Of a stretch of DNA of 36,025 nt, positions 7,019-15,487 are shown in pieces. The stretch lies in contig CALVNS010000024.1 of assembly GCA_944349855.1 (NCBI GenBank), positions 1 to 36,025 of the forward strand. Reading direction: 5' to 3'. The stretch comes from an uncultured Eubacteriales bacterium. Lineage in GTDB: Bacteria > Bacillota > Clostridia > Christensenellales > Aristaeellaceae. Both the position numbers and the translations under genes were made by a program. The notes under the pieces were generated by a model, which saw nothing but the letters and a program-made list of their open reading frames with translations, was not told the DNA's origin and made no database searches. Each line of letters starts with the position of its first letter. Positions within the stretch are counted from its first letter, which is position 1.

Positions 7019-7362
7019 TTGGAAACGCCCCCCAACCCGTCGACGAAGAGCGTCGGAACAGAGAAGAGGATGCCCGTATCGGGATGGTTGAGGCCACCCG
7101 TCACGCGGTCGACCAGCTTGCGGACGGTTTCGACTTGCTCGTCTCGCAGCACCATGAAGACCGTCTTGCTGCTCTTGCGCTCCGGATCAAACAGCGCGCG
7201 CATCATGCCGAACATGGGCATGTCGTCCGCATGGGCGTCCAGCATGCGCATCATGCCTGTACTTTCCAAAATGGTTGCGCCGCTGATATGGTTTTCCAAA
7301 AGGGCTTCGAGAAGCGCTTCGAGGCATTCGGTCCGGTTGAGGATGAGCGTGACCACCTGCAT
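7015..7362 (-). CDS. PII-like small regulatory protein
   Basis: This 115-residue protein has a pattern that fits the PII-like ferredoxin fold: an initial strand MQVVTLILN, a helix ECLEALLEALLEN, a strand ISGATILES with a Gly/Met-rich loop, then SKTVFMVL, a second helix EQVETVRKLVDRV and a final strand GILFSVPTLFVDG. PII-like proteins form trimers that bind nucleotides or other small ligands and often control the transporter encoded beside them. The gene overlaps the antiporter start and has the only promoter of the pair, so a role as antiporter regulator is the natural inference. The ligand is unknown. The start has AAGGTG just upstream. Confidence 0.65.
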   Translation of the reverse strand: MQVVTLILNRTECLEALLEALLENHISGATILESTGMMRMLDAHADDMPMFGMMRALFDPERKSSKTVFMVLRDEQVETVRKLVDRVTGGLNHPDTGILFSVPTLFVDGLGGVSK

Positions 7363-7397
7363 GAAAGTTCACCTTCCATTCGTTCATTTCAAGGGAC

Positions 7398-7426
7398 ATT
7401 GTACGCTTGACGGGAATCGATTTCAA
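7398..7426 (-). promoter_or_regulatory. Promoter of the PII-like/antiporter operon
   Basis: TTGAAA (7426-7421), a 17-base spacer and TACAAT (7403-7398): each hexamer is one base from consensus. The leader is about 28 bases. Confidence 0.85.
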
Positions 7427-7559
7427 GTGCGGCGCCAATTTTCTCTCAAAAATATGTCGCAGTAGATTCGAATTTTGTGCGCATTGATGCGAACATGGTG
7501 AAACACCTCTGTGAACCGTGACGTCATTTTGATTTTTTGATGCAAAAAGGCAAAGGCTG

Positions 7560-7568
7560 TGATATAAT
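7560..7568 (+). promoter_or_regulatory. Extended -10 promoter of the maf-mre operon
   Basis: A perfect TATAAT (7563-7568) with the TG extension at 7560-7561. No good -35 at 16-18 bases; TTGATG (7537-7542) is 20 bases away. It lies 37 bases before the maf start and is the only clear promoter seen ahead of the nine-gene run. Confidence 0.75.
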
Positions 7569-7605
7569 AACTTGGATGCAGCCAAAATGACCTGGAGGGA
7601 TCGCC

Positions 7606-8184
7606 TTGACCGATCATACGCGGATCATCCTCGCTTCGAATTCGCCCCGGAGGCGCGAGCTGCTCGCGCAGATGGGCGTCGACTTTTCAATAGATGTACC
7701 GGACATTGACGAGCATGACGCCGCCACACCGCAAGACACCGTGCGCGGGCTGGCGCTACAGAAGGCCCGCGCCGTGGCGGCGCGACACGCGGGTGAGCAG
7801 GCAGTCATTCTCTCGGCAGATACGGTGGTCTTTGCGGGAGAAATTCTGGGCAAGCCGCGGGATCGCGAGGACGCACGGCGCATGCTGAACCTGCTTCAAG
7901 GGCGCTGGCACGAGGTCTACACGGGCGTTTGCGCGATGTGCGCGCTGGATGGACGCCATGAAGTGCGCGTCGAGCGCACGCGCGTGCTGTTCGTGCCCAT
8001 GACGGGCGAGCAGATTGACCGTTACATCGATACCGGCGAACCGATGGATAAGGCAGGAGCTTACGCGATTCAGGGCCGGGCAGGCATGTTCGTCGAACGC
8101 ATCGAGGGATCTTCCTCCAACGTCGTCGGGCTGCCGATGGCGACGGTACGTGGGCTGTTGATGGCGTTTGGCGTTTCGCTTTGA
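7606..8184 (+). CDS. maf: Maf-family nucleoside triphosphate pyrophosphatase
   Basis: This 192-residue Maf/YhdE protein hydrolyses dTTP, UTP and modified pyrimidine nucleotides to the monophosphate, a housecleaning role historically linked to septum formation. Visible motifs are ASNSPRRRELL (10-20), SADTVV near residue 70, DKAGAYAIQG and SSNVVGLP. The start is TTG at 7606, with GGAGGGA five to six bases upstream. Maf is often the first gene of mreBCD clusters in Bacillota, and here it lies 18 bases before mreB. Confidence 0.93.
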   Translation: MTDHTRIILASNSPRRRELLAQMGVDFSIDVPDIDEHDAATPQDTVRGLALQKARAVAARHAGEQAVILSADTVVFAGEILGKPRDREDARRMLNLLQGRWHEVYTGVCAMCALDGRHEVRVERTRVLFVPMTGEQIDRYIDTGEPMDKAGAYAIQGRAGMFVERIEGSSSNVVGLPMATVRGLLMAFGVSL

Positions 8185-8202
8185 CATAGACGGAGGATGC
8201 AT

Positions 8203-9240
8203 ATGCGTTTTTTTGGCATTCATGCGCCGGATATCGGCATCGACCTGGGCACGTCCAACGTGCGCGTCTACGTCAAGGGCAAGGGCATCGTGATCGACGA
8301 GCCCTCGCTGCTCGTCGTGCGTGGCGACGCTTCACGTGAGGTACTGGCCGTTGGCGAGGATGCGCGCCTGCTACTGGGACGCACGCCGGGCGATATTCGG
8401 ACCGTCCGCCCCGTTCGCGACGGCGTTATTGTTGACTTTGAGATGTCCGAGATCATGCTGCACTATTTCATCCGAAAGGCAGTCGGTTCTCACTATATCC
8501 TGCGGCCGCGTGTGGTGATCAGCGTGCCTTGCGCGATCAGCACGGTTGAGCGTCGGGCGGTAGACGAGGCGGTGCGCATGGCAGGGGCTCGCGCCATTCA
8601 GGTGGTGGAGCATCCACTGGCTGCGGCGCTGGGCACAGGCCTGCCCGTCTATGAACCGGAGGGCAGCTTGGTCGTGGACATCGGCGGCGGCACCAGTGAG
8701 ATTGCCGTGATTTCGCTGGGCGGTCTGGTCGTCTCCCGCTCTCTGCGCGTGGGTGGAGATAAGATGGATGAGGCGATTTCCGCAATGTTTAAGAAGGACC
8801 ATAACATGCTCATCGGCGAGCGCGCGGCGGAAGACCTCAAGCTTGACTTGGGCGGGGCAGTCGTCCATGCAGACGACGCCCGCCGCGCCATGGTACGCGG
8901 CCGGGACATGGTGACCAGCCTTCCCATGACGGTTGAAATCACGGCACAAAAGATCAGTGAGGCGCTGCAAGCACCTATTGGGGAAATCATCGGCGCGATC
9001 AAGTGGGTCCTGGAGCGCACGCCGCCTGAGTTGGCGGGCGATATCATGCGCAGCGGCATCTATCTGATGGGCGGTTTGGCTCAGCTGCCGGACTTGGATC
9101 ACCTGATCGCATCGGAAATCGGCATTTCCGTATCCGTTGCCCGAAACCCCGCCCAAAGTGTGATCTTGGGCGCCGGGCATTTGGCCGATAACATCGAACT
9201 GTTGGATAGCATCGGCAAGGGCGACGCTATGCGCGACTGA
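8203..9240 (+). CDS. mreB: Rod-shape-determining protein MreB
   Basis: A 345-residue bacterial actin homologue that polymerises under the membrane and guides lateral wall synthesis. The phosphate-binding signatures are present: DIGIDLGTSNVRVYVKGKG near the N-terminus, VVDIGGGTSEIAVISLGG in the middle, and a MGG adenosine motif (LMGGLAQL) near residue 290. The PSLLVV segment after the first signature is typical of MreB/Mbl. Two in-frame ATGs are close together; 8203 is chosen because GGAGG (8192-8196) directly abuts the one at 8197. mreC begins 14 bases after the stop. Confidence 0.96.
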   Translation: MRFFGIHAPDIGIDLGTSNVRVYVKGKGIVIDEPSLLVVRGDASREVLAVGEDARLLLGRTPGDIRTVRPVRDGVIVDFEMSEIMLHYFIRKAVGSHYILRPRVVISVPCAISTVERRAVDEAVRMAGARAIQVVEHPLAAALGTGLPVYEPEGSLVVDIGGGTSEIAVISLGGLVVSRSLRVGGDKMDEAISAMFKKDHNMLIGERAAEDLKLDLGGAVVHADDARRAMVRGRDMVTSLPMTVEITAQKISEALQAPIGEIIGAIKWVLERTPPELAGDIMRSGIYLMGGLAQLPDLDHLIASEIGISVSVARNPAQSVILGAGHLADNIELLDSIGKGDAMRD

Positions 9241-9254
9241 TGAAGGAGTTGGAT

Positions 9255-10406
9255 ATGGCAAAGTCGAAGAAAGAGCGCTCAGGCCTTGTGAAGTTTTTGC
9301 GCGTCTTGCTCGTGCTCGTGCTGGTGGCCGTGATGGTGCTGGGCGCCTATACGCAGTATGTGGGCGTCGATAATCCCGCGGAAGGGGTTATTTCGGCGGT
9401 GATTACGCCGATCCAGGGGCTTGCGTCGCGCGCGCTTGCAGCGGTAAGCGACTACATGGCCCGGCTCAAGCTGCGCAGCAACATCGAATATGAGTACAAC
9501 CAGCTCAAGGCACAGAACGACGAGTTGATTCTCAAAGCCCTGCTATACGACGAAGAGGTCAATAAAAACCAGCGCCTGACCAGCATGATGGGCGCTTACA
9601 ATACTTATGCCGACATGAATCCCATCCTGGCGCGCGTGGTCGCCAGCGAGACGGGCAACTGGTTTTCGACGTTTACCATCGACGTGGGGACGAACGATGG
9701 CGTCGATACGGAGATGGCGGTCATCACCTCGGATGGACTCATCGGCCACGTGTATGAGGTCTTTGCCACGACGTCGAAGGTCATCACGATCATCGACACC
9801 AATTCCTCCATTGCGGCGCTGATCGAGTCCAGCCGCGACCAGGGCATCGTCAAGGGAACGCTGGGCGTGGACGGCCAGCCAATGTGCCGCATGTATTACC
9901 TGCCGCTTGATAACGTGCCGCGCCCGGGCGATTCCGTCATCACCTCGGGCGTCGGCCTGCCGTTTCCCAAGGGCTTGCTCATTGGATATGTGCGCGAAAG
10001 CACGCGCTCTTTGGAAGAAAACAAACACTACATCGTTGTCGAGCCTGCGGCGGACTTTCAGCACATCGAAGAGGTGCTGGTGCTGCGCTATGAGCCGGAT
10101 GTCGAGGCGATGCCGGAGGGCTACAATGATGACGAGATGATCATCGTCTCGCCGCCGACTGCGCGCCCGCAGGTGACGATCGACTCGTCGAACATCGCGG
10201 CCACGCCTGTCCCGCTGCCCGAGGCGCCCGGCAGGGCGACGGCGACGCCACCGCCGAGCGCGCAGCCAACGCCTTCGCCCGACGGTACGGACGATGCGGA
10301 TGTCGCCTTTGTAACGGAGACGGAGCCTGCCGCCATGCCTGAGGAGACGGCATCCCCCGAGGAGACCTACTTCGACGAGGCGGACGAGCCCTTCCCCGAT
10401 TTCTGA
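9255..10406 (+). CDS. mreC: Rod-shape-determining protein MreC with long acidic tail
   Basis: MreC is a bitopic protein that scaffolds the elongation complex outside the membrane and activates PBP2. The 383 residues comprise a short basic cytoplasmic start, one membrane helix (about 13-32), a coiled coil (about 75-110), the two beta-barrel domains (to about 280), and an extra C-terminal tail of some 95 residues rich in Pro, Thr, Glu and Asp. The tail looks disordered and lies outside the conserved MreC domain. The ATG at 9255 follows AAGGAG; the ATG at 9240 overlapping the mreB stop lacks a site. Confidence 0.93.
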   Translation: MAKSKKERSGLVKFLRVLLVLVLVAVMVLGAYTQYVGVDNPAEGVISAVITPIQGLASRALAAVSDYMARLKLRSNIEYEYNQLKAQNDELILKALLYDEEVNKNQRLTSMMGAYNTYADMNPILARVVASETGNWFSTFTIDVGTNDGVDTEMAVITSDGLIGHVYEVFATTSKVITIIDTNSSIAALIESSRDQGIVKGTLGVDGQPMCRMYYLPLDNVPRPGDSVITSGVGLPFPKGLLIGYVRESTRSLEENKHYIVVEPAADFQHIEEVLVLRYEPDVEAMPEGYNDDEMIIVSPPTARPQVTIDSSNIAATPVPLPEAPGRATATPPPSAQPTPSPDGTDDADVAFVTETEPAAMPEETASPEETYFDEADEPFPDF

Positions 10407-10425
10407 CGCGCGAGGGAGGAAGCGC

Positions 10426-10983
10426 ATGGCTAAGTTCTTTCGGATGGCGGCAGTCGCCTATCTCGCCTATGTCCTGCAGACGACCGCGTTTCGTTATATT
10501 CCGATTGCCGGCATTGAACCGGACGTCCTCGCCGCAACGCTGGCCGCATTGGTCTACTACGGCGGCACATACGAGGGATTCTGTGTCGGCGCCGTGTTCG
10601 GACTGCTGATGGATACAGCCGTAGGGCAGGTGGCCGGGCTGTACCTGGTGCTCTACCCGCTGATGGGCTATGTCGCCGCCCGGATGCACAAGGGCATCTC
10701 GCCTCATTTCATCGAGAAGGCGTCCAAAAAGCACCGAACGGGAAGAAAACTGCTGCTTTCCATCGTTATTTGTATAACCATTACGGCGATTCGTGAGGTC
10801 GTCTTTCTGGTGTATACCTATCTGAACGGCGTGGACCTGACGATGCGCCACGTTGGGCGCGTGTTGCTGTGCTTGGCCTATTCCGGCGTGATCGTCATTC
10901 CGATTTGCAAGATAACCGACAGCATCATGCGCATGCGCTGGCCGCGATTTCGGCGCAGGCGCAAGGCGGAACCGGACGCATGA
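10426..10983 (+). CDS. mreD: Rod-shape-determining protein MreD
   Basis: A 185-residue integral membrane protein with about five hydrophobic segments. It is placed between mreC and a PBP2 gene, exactly where mreD is expected. It begins with a short basic segment, contains PDVLAATLAALVYYGG and a GLLMDTAVGQVAGLYLVLYP stretch characteristic of the family, and ends in a strongly basic tail (RFRRRRK). MreD bridges MreC and the wall synthases within the membrane. A GAGGGAGGA ribosome binding site precedes the ATG. Confidence 0.88.
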   Translation: MAKFFRMAAVAYLAYVLQTTAFRYIPIAGIEPDVLAATLAALVYYGGTYEGFCVGAVFGLLMDTAVGQVAGLYLVLYPLMGYVAARMHKGISPHFIEKASKKHRTGRKLLLSIVICITITAIREVVFLVYTYLNGVDLTMRHVGRVLLCLAYSGVIVIPICKITDSIMRMRWPRFRRRRKAEPDA

Positions 10984-11001
10984 CCGACGAGGGGGCATGA
11001 T

Positions 11002-13500
11002 ATGAACAGATATAGAGGTCGGTATATTTTCCTGGGCGTGTTCACCATGCTGTTGTTCGCCATCCTCATCGTGCAGTTGGCCAACCTGCAAATTCGAAAC
11101 GGCGACATCTACGCCGAGGAGGCCAGCGGCAAGAAGACCAAGACGCTCTCCAGCCGCGGTGACCGCGGCACGATCACGGACGTCAATTCCATGACGCTTG
11201 CCTATGACGAGAAGATCTACAACGTCCAGTTCTATCGCGATACCAGCTGGGATCCGGGCGTGGATGCGGATGGCAATCAGATCAGCGCGAACCAGCGCTA
11301 TACGGAGTCGCTGCTGGAGACCATTGAGATCGTCGAGCGCTATGGCGGCACGATCAACTCCAGTTTCTCGCTCGTCTACAACGAATCGACCGGCCTTTGG
11401 GAGTTCAACTGGGGCAATGTGTCCGATTCGGTCAAAGAGGCGCGCGAGGCAATGTGGCGCAGCAATTTCTATGTCTCCAGCTATGACCAGCAGGAACTGT
11501 TCTCCCGGCTGTGCAGTACCTACAGAATTCCGGATACGCTGACGCTCCAGGAGAAGATCCAGGTGCTGGGCATCTGGGAGACCATGCAGATGAATGCGTT
11601 TCTCGGCGAGCCGATCGTCATCGCCGCGGACGTCAGCTGGGAGACCGTCATCGAGATCGAAACGCGCGCGCTCACGCTCGACGGCATCTCCATTGGCGTG
11701 AGCACCAAGCGCGTCTACCCCAACAACACGCTTGCCAGCCACGTGCTGGGCTATGTCGGCAAGATCCAAAGTAACGAGCAATATACCAGCACGCTGCGCG
11801 ATAAGGGCTACAGCCTCAACGATCTGATCGGCCTGGACGGTGTGGAGAAGACGATGGAGGATTGGCTGACGCCCAATCTGACCGAGCGCCAGGGCAAGCG
11901 CATCGTCGAGGTCGACCGCTATGGCACGATCAGCCGCGAGCTGTCCTCCACAGAGCCACGCAACGGCAACAATGTCAAGCTGACAATCGACTCCGGCCTG
12001 CAGCGCGTCGCCGAAAACGCGCTGGAAGAGACGATCGAGCAGATCCGCGAGGCGCAGGAGAAGGCCATGCGCGACCCCGGCTGGCTGGACAACAACAAGG
12101 AGGAGCTGCAGGGCACGGATCGCGACTTCGACACCGATCCGATCGACCTGGCGGAAAAGGGCGCCATCGTCGTCATCGACATGGAGGGCCGCGTGCTTGC
12201 GCTGGCCAGCTATCCGCCCTACGACCCCAACGCGTTCATCGCCGGCGGCGATGCGGCGGTGGACATCCTGCTTGACCCGCGCAATCCGCTGCTCAACTAC
12301 GCCATCGGTTCGCGCGACACGCCGGGCTCTATTTTCAAGATGGTCACCGGCACTGCGGCGTTGGCCACAGGGCTGCTGGAGCCCTATGAGCAGATCAGCG
12401 ACATGGGCTACTTCACCAAGTATGACGACACCAACCCCCCAAAGTGCTGGGTCAATATCAACGCGATCAGTAGGCACGCCAATCAGACGATCGTCGAGGG
12501 CCTGAACCACTCGTGCAACTACTTCTTTTACGAGTTGTCCTCTCGTCTGTACGAGGCCGGGAACGACGACCTGTACCGCTACGCCGCGCTGTATGGCCTG
12601 ACGTCGCTCACCGGCATTGAGCTGCCGGGCGAGCTGAGAAGCTATGTCGGCAGCCAGACGACGCTGTACGACCCGCAGAAGGCCATTGGCGCCTCCGAAC
12701 AGGCGACGTGGAGGCCGTACCTGGTTGCCAACCAGATCAAGAACCACCTGAACAACATCGCAGAGGAGCGCGGCATGTCCTTTGATCAGGCCAAGCTCGA
12801 GACGGCGGTCAAGAGCTTGATGGACATGGCCATCGCGCAGCCGCAGGGCACATGGGTGCGCAACATCCGCACCATCCTGATGGAAGAGCTGGATATGTCC
12901 CGTGAGCTGGTCTACCTGCAGGCGGTCGTCGGCGACATTTACCTGGCGCTGAACGAGATCAAATGGGGCGGCAGCGAGGCGATCATGTGCGGCGTCGGCC
13001 AGTCGATCACCTCCGTCACGCCGGTCGCGGTCGCGCGCTACGTAGCGGCGATCGCCAACAACGGAACCGTCTACGACCTCACGCTGATCGACTCGATCAC
13101 CTCGCCCGAGGGCGAAGTGCTCAGCGAGAGCCAGCCCGTCGTCGCGGCGGAGCTGACCGAGGCCAAGCCCTATCTGACGCTGCTGCGCCAGGGCATGAAG
13201 GGCGTGGTGGACGACGGCGGTACGGCATCGTCCTACTTCTCTAAATTCGAGTACCTCGACGAGATCGCCGTCAAGACCGGTACGGCCGAGAAGACGAAAA
13301 TCGACTTGGAGAACAACGGCTGGATGGTCGGCTTCGCGCCCTACGAAAACCCGGAAATCGCGGTGGTCATCTACATCCCGAACGGTTACGGCGGAGCGCG
13401 CGTGTCTCCGGCGATGATCGATATCATGCAATACTATCTCGATCAGCGGGACATCACCGTGAATGAGACGTTGCCCGCCTCCAACTGGCTGGCCTATTGA
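11002..13500 (+). CDS. mrdA: Penicillin-binding protein 2, elongation transpeptidase
   Basis: This class B PBP cross-links peptidoglycan during elongation together with RodA. The 832 residues show an N-terminal membrane anchor (about 8-27), a large dimerisation/pedestal region, and a transpeptidase domain with the active-site S443-IFK, S504-CN and K758-TG motifs. The protein is longer than the 600-700 residues of many PBP2 homologues. About 254 residues separate SxN from KTG, with an insertion at roughly 572-655 that is mainly helical in character. Its place between mreD and rodA fixes the role. A purine-rich GAGGGGG site precedes the ATG. Confidence 0.93.
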   Translation: MNRYRGRYIFLGVFTMLLFAILIVQLANLQIRNGDIYAEEASGKKTKTLSSRGDRGTITDVNSMTLAYDEKIYNVQFYRDTSWDPGVDADGNQISANQRYTESLLETIEIVERYGGTINSSFSLVYNESTGLWEFNWGNVSDSVKEAREAMWRSNFYVSSYDQQELFSRLCSTYRIPDTLTLQEKIQVLGIWETMQMNAFLGEPIVIAADVSWETVIEIETRALTLDGISIGVSTKRVYPNNTLASHVLGYVGKIQSNEQYTSTLRDKGYSLNDLIGLDGVEKTMEDWLTPNLTERQGKRIVEVDRYGTISRELSSTEPRNGNNVKLTIDSGLQRVAENALEETIEQIREAQEKAMRDPGWLDNNKEELQGTDRDFDTDPIDLAEKGAIVVIDMEGRVLALASYPPYDPNAFIAGGDAAVDILLDPRNPLLNYAIGSRDTPGSIFKMVTGTAALATGLLEPYEQISDMGYFTKYDDTNPPKCWVNINAISRHANQTIVEGLNHSCNYFFYELSSRLYEAGNDDLYRYAALYGLTSLTGIELPGELRSYVGSQTTLYDPQKAIGASEQATWRPYLVANQIKNHLNNIAEERGMSFDQAKLETAVKSLMDMAIAQPQGTWVRNIRTILMEELDMSRELVYLQAVVGDIYLALNEIKWGGSEAIMCGVGQSITSVTPVAVARYVAAIANNGTVYDLTLIDSITSPEGEVLSESQPVVAAELTEAKPYLTLLRQGMKGVVDDGGTASSYFSKFEYLDEIAVKTGTAEKTKIDLENNGWMVGFAPYENPEIAVVIYIPNGYGGARVSPAMIDIMQYYLDQRDITVNETLPASNWLAY

Positions 13501-13524
13501 GCGAATGCGAAGGAAGGTGTCGCC

Positions 13525-14289
13525 ATGGCGTGCGCGTGGGCATTCCTGTCCGGAAAAGGCGGAACGGGCAAGTCCACCGTCGCGCTGTGCGCGGCCGTGG
13601 GCTTGGCCCGAGCGGGCCAGAAGGTCGCGCTGGTAGATGCGGATGCGGGTGTGCGCAATTTGGACATGATGCTCGGCATGGAAAACAAGATCGTCTTTGA
13701 CCTGCTGGACGTCATTGAGGGCGAAGCGACGCTCGAACAGGCGCTGGGTCCGGTTAAGGGGACGCCCGGGCTGTCGCTGCTGTGCGCCTCTCAGGTGCGC
13801 GACCCGTCGGAAATGACGGGCGACGCGCTGTGCGCGCTGCTGGGATCGCTTCGCGAGCGCTTTGATCAAGTCGTCGTCGATTGCCCGACCGGGATCGGCG
13901 CCATCGTCCAGGCAATCATGAGTTGTGTGGATGAGGCCGTCATCGTCACCACGCCGGATGATATCGCGCTGCGCGATGCAGATCGGGCGGCGGGTCTGGT
14001 GTCGCAGCGGGGCGGCGCGCGCGCGCGCGTCGTCGTCAATCGTGTGCGCCCGGAATACGTCAAGCGTGGCCTTCAGTACGCGCCGGAGGCCGTCGCAGCT
14101 ACGCTGGATGCGAAGCTTTTGGGCGCTGTGCCGGAAGACGAGGAGATTCGACGTGCGGCGCTCGAGCGGCGAATGCCCGGCGAAGGGGAGGGAGGACGCG
14201 CGCTTGCGTCGCTCGCGCTGGCAATGTTGGGCAGGCCCGCGCAAGAGACGCAGCGTCGCCGTCTGTTTCCCCGTCTTTCCCCGTCTTAA
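13525..14289 (+). CDS. minD: MinD-like septum-site ATPase
   Basis: A 254-residue ParA/MinD-family ATPase. The deviant Walker A SGKGGTGKST (9-18) carries both lysines, VDADAGVRNLDMMLGMENK (37-55) is close to the MinD signature, and DCPTG at 119-123 replaces the usual D-x-P-A-G. MinD binds the membrane as an ATP dimer and recruits MinC to block polar division. The C-terminus ends in RRRLFPRLSPS, at best a weak membrane-targeting helix. No minC or minE lies in the window. The gene sits between mrdA and rodA, so a link with the elongation machinery is possible. AAGGAAGG precedes the ATG. Confidence 0.85.
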   Translation: MACAWAFLSGKGGTGKSTVALCAAVGLARAGQKVALVDADAGVRNLDMMLGMENKIVFDLLDVIEGEATLEQALGPVKGTPGLSLLCASQVRDPSEMTGDALCALLGSLRERFDQVVVDCPTGIGAIVQAIMSCVDEAVIVTTPDDIALRDADRAAGLVSQRGGARARVVVNRVRPEYVKRGLQYAPEAVAATLDAKLLGAVPEDEEIRRAALERRMPGEGEGGRALASLALAMLGRPAQETQRRRLFPRLSPS

Positions 14290-14301
14290 AGGAGGGATTC
14301 C

Positions 14302-15465
14302 ATGCACTTTTCAAACGACCGGCTCTCCAAACCCCACTTTGACTGGCAGCTCTTTCTGGGGGCGTACGCATTGGCGATCTTTGGCGTGCTTGCCGTCACG
14401 ATCACCAATTACGACCCTTCGCTGGGCGCCGACCGCTCGCTCATCGAGCTGGTCATGGATTCCTATAACGGCCGTTGGCAGGCGGCGTTCGTACTCGTCA
14501 GCTTCATCGCCGTGGGCGGCATGATGTCCATCAACTATCAGTTCCTGGGGCGGGTTTGGCCGTTTCTGTACATCGCCAACGTCGCGTTGCTGACGCTGGT
14601 GCTCGCATCGGAGGCCATCTCCGGCATGAGCGGATGGTTTACGATCATCTGGGACCGCACCATCCAACCTTCCGAGTTGGCGAAAGTGGCCGTCATCCTG
14701 TCGCTTTCCAAGGAATTGTCGCGGCATGAAAAGCCGGTTCCGACGTTTCGCTACTTCGTGCGCCTGTGCATTCACATCGGCATCCCGCTGATTCTGATCA
14801 TTGCGCAGCCGGACATCGGCACGATGCTGGTGTTCATCGTCATCTTCTTTTGTCTATTGCTGATGTCCGGTTTCCCGATCAAATACTGGCTGGCGCTGGT
14901 CGGCGTCGGTCTGGTCGTGTGCGTGATCGCGGGCTTTTACCTGCAATCGACGAATAACTGGCGCTGGCTGCGTCTGACGGCCTTCATCAATCCCGAAGGC
15001 GATCCCAACGGATCCGGATTTCAGACGCTGCAGGCGATGTCTGCGGTGGGCGCTGGCGGCCTGACGGGCGTGGGCATGTTCCAGGAGGGCACGCTGACGC
15101 AGCTGAACTACGTGCCTGAAAACCACACGGACTTTATCTTCTCCTCCATCGCCGAGACGATGGGCTTTGTCGGCTGCATGCTGCTGCTTGCGCTCTATGC
15201 GTACGTCATCTTCCGCATGCTGCGCCTGTCCTATCACACCTCGGAGCGCTTTGGACGGCTGATCATCGTGGGCGTGGCGAGCATGCTGATCTTCCACATG
15301 TTTGAAAATGTGGGCATGAACATTGGTGTGATGCCCATCACGGGCATCCCGTTGCCATTTATCAGCTACGGCGGTTCCAACCTGATTGCGAACATGGCGG
15401 GCATCGGCTTGGTGCTCAACGTGACCAGCCGCAAACCGGTCACGCGCACGGCAGATGCGATTTGA
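14302..15465 (+). CDS. rodA: RodA peptidoglycan glycosyltransferase (SEDS family)
   Basis: A 387-residue SEDS protein with about ten membrane segments that polymerises lipid II into glycan strands during elongation. SEDS signatures are QPSELAKVAVILSLSKEL in the fourth segment region, QPDIGTMLVF, and ENHTDFIFSSIAE, which carries the catalytic Asp of the extracellular loop. GIPLPFISYGGSNLIANM near the C-terminus is also typical. RodA rather than FtsW is favoured because the gene follows mreBCD and PBP2. The ATG has AAAGGAGG upstream and lies 12 bases after minD. Confidence 0.93.
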   Translation: MHFSNDRLSKPHFDWQLFLGAYALAIFGVLAVTITNYDPSLGADRSLIELVMDSYNGRWQAAFVLVSFIAVGGMMSINYQFLGRVWPFLYIANVALLTLVLASEAISGMSGWFTIIWDRTIQPSELAKVAVILSLSKELSRHEKPVPTFRYFVRLCIHIGIPLILIIAQPDIGTMLVFIVIFFCLLLMSGFPIKYWLALVGVGLVVCVIAGFYLQSTNNWRWLRLTAFINPEGDPNGSGFQTLQAMSAVGAGGLTGVGMFQEGTLTQLNYVPENHTDFIFSSIAETMGFVGCMLLLALYAYVIFRMLRLSYHTSERFGRLIIVGVASMLIFHMFENVGMNIGVMPITGIPLPFISYGGSNLIANMAGIGLVLNVTSRKPVTRTADAI

Positions 15466-15487
15466 CCGAGCGGGGGAGGCTGGCCAA

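Noticed and set aside
10141-14307. A 1388-codon open frame on the minus strand opposite mreC to minD
   Set aside because: It lies antiparallel to five well-supported genes. Its product is rich in Arg, His, Asp and Gln without domains, as expected from the complement of GC-rich coding sequence.
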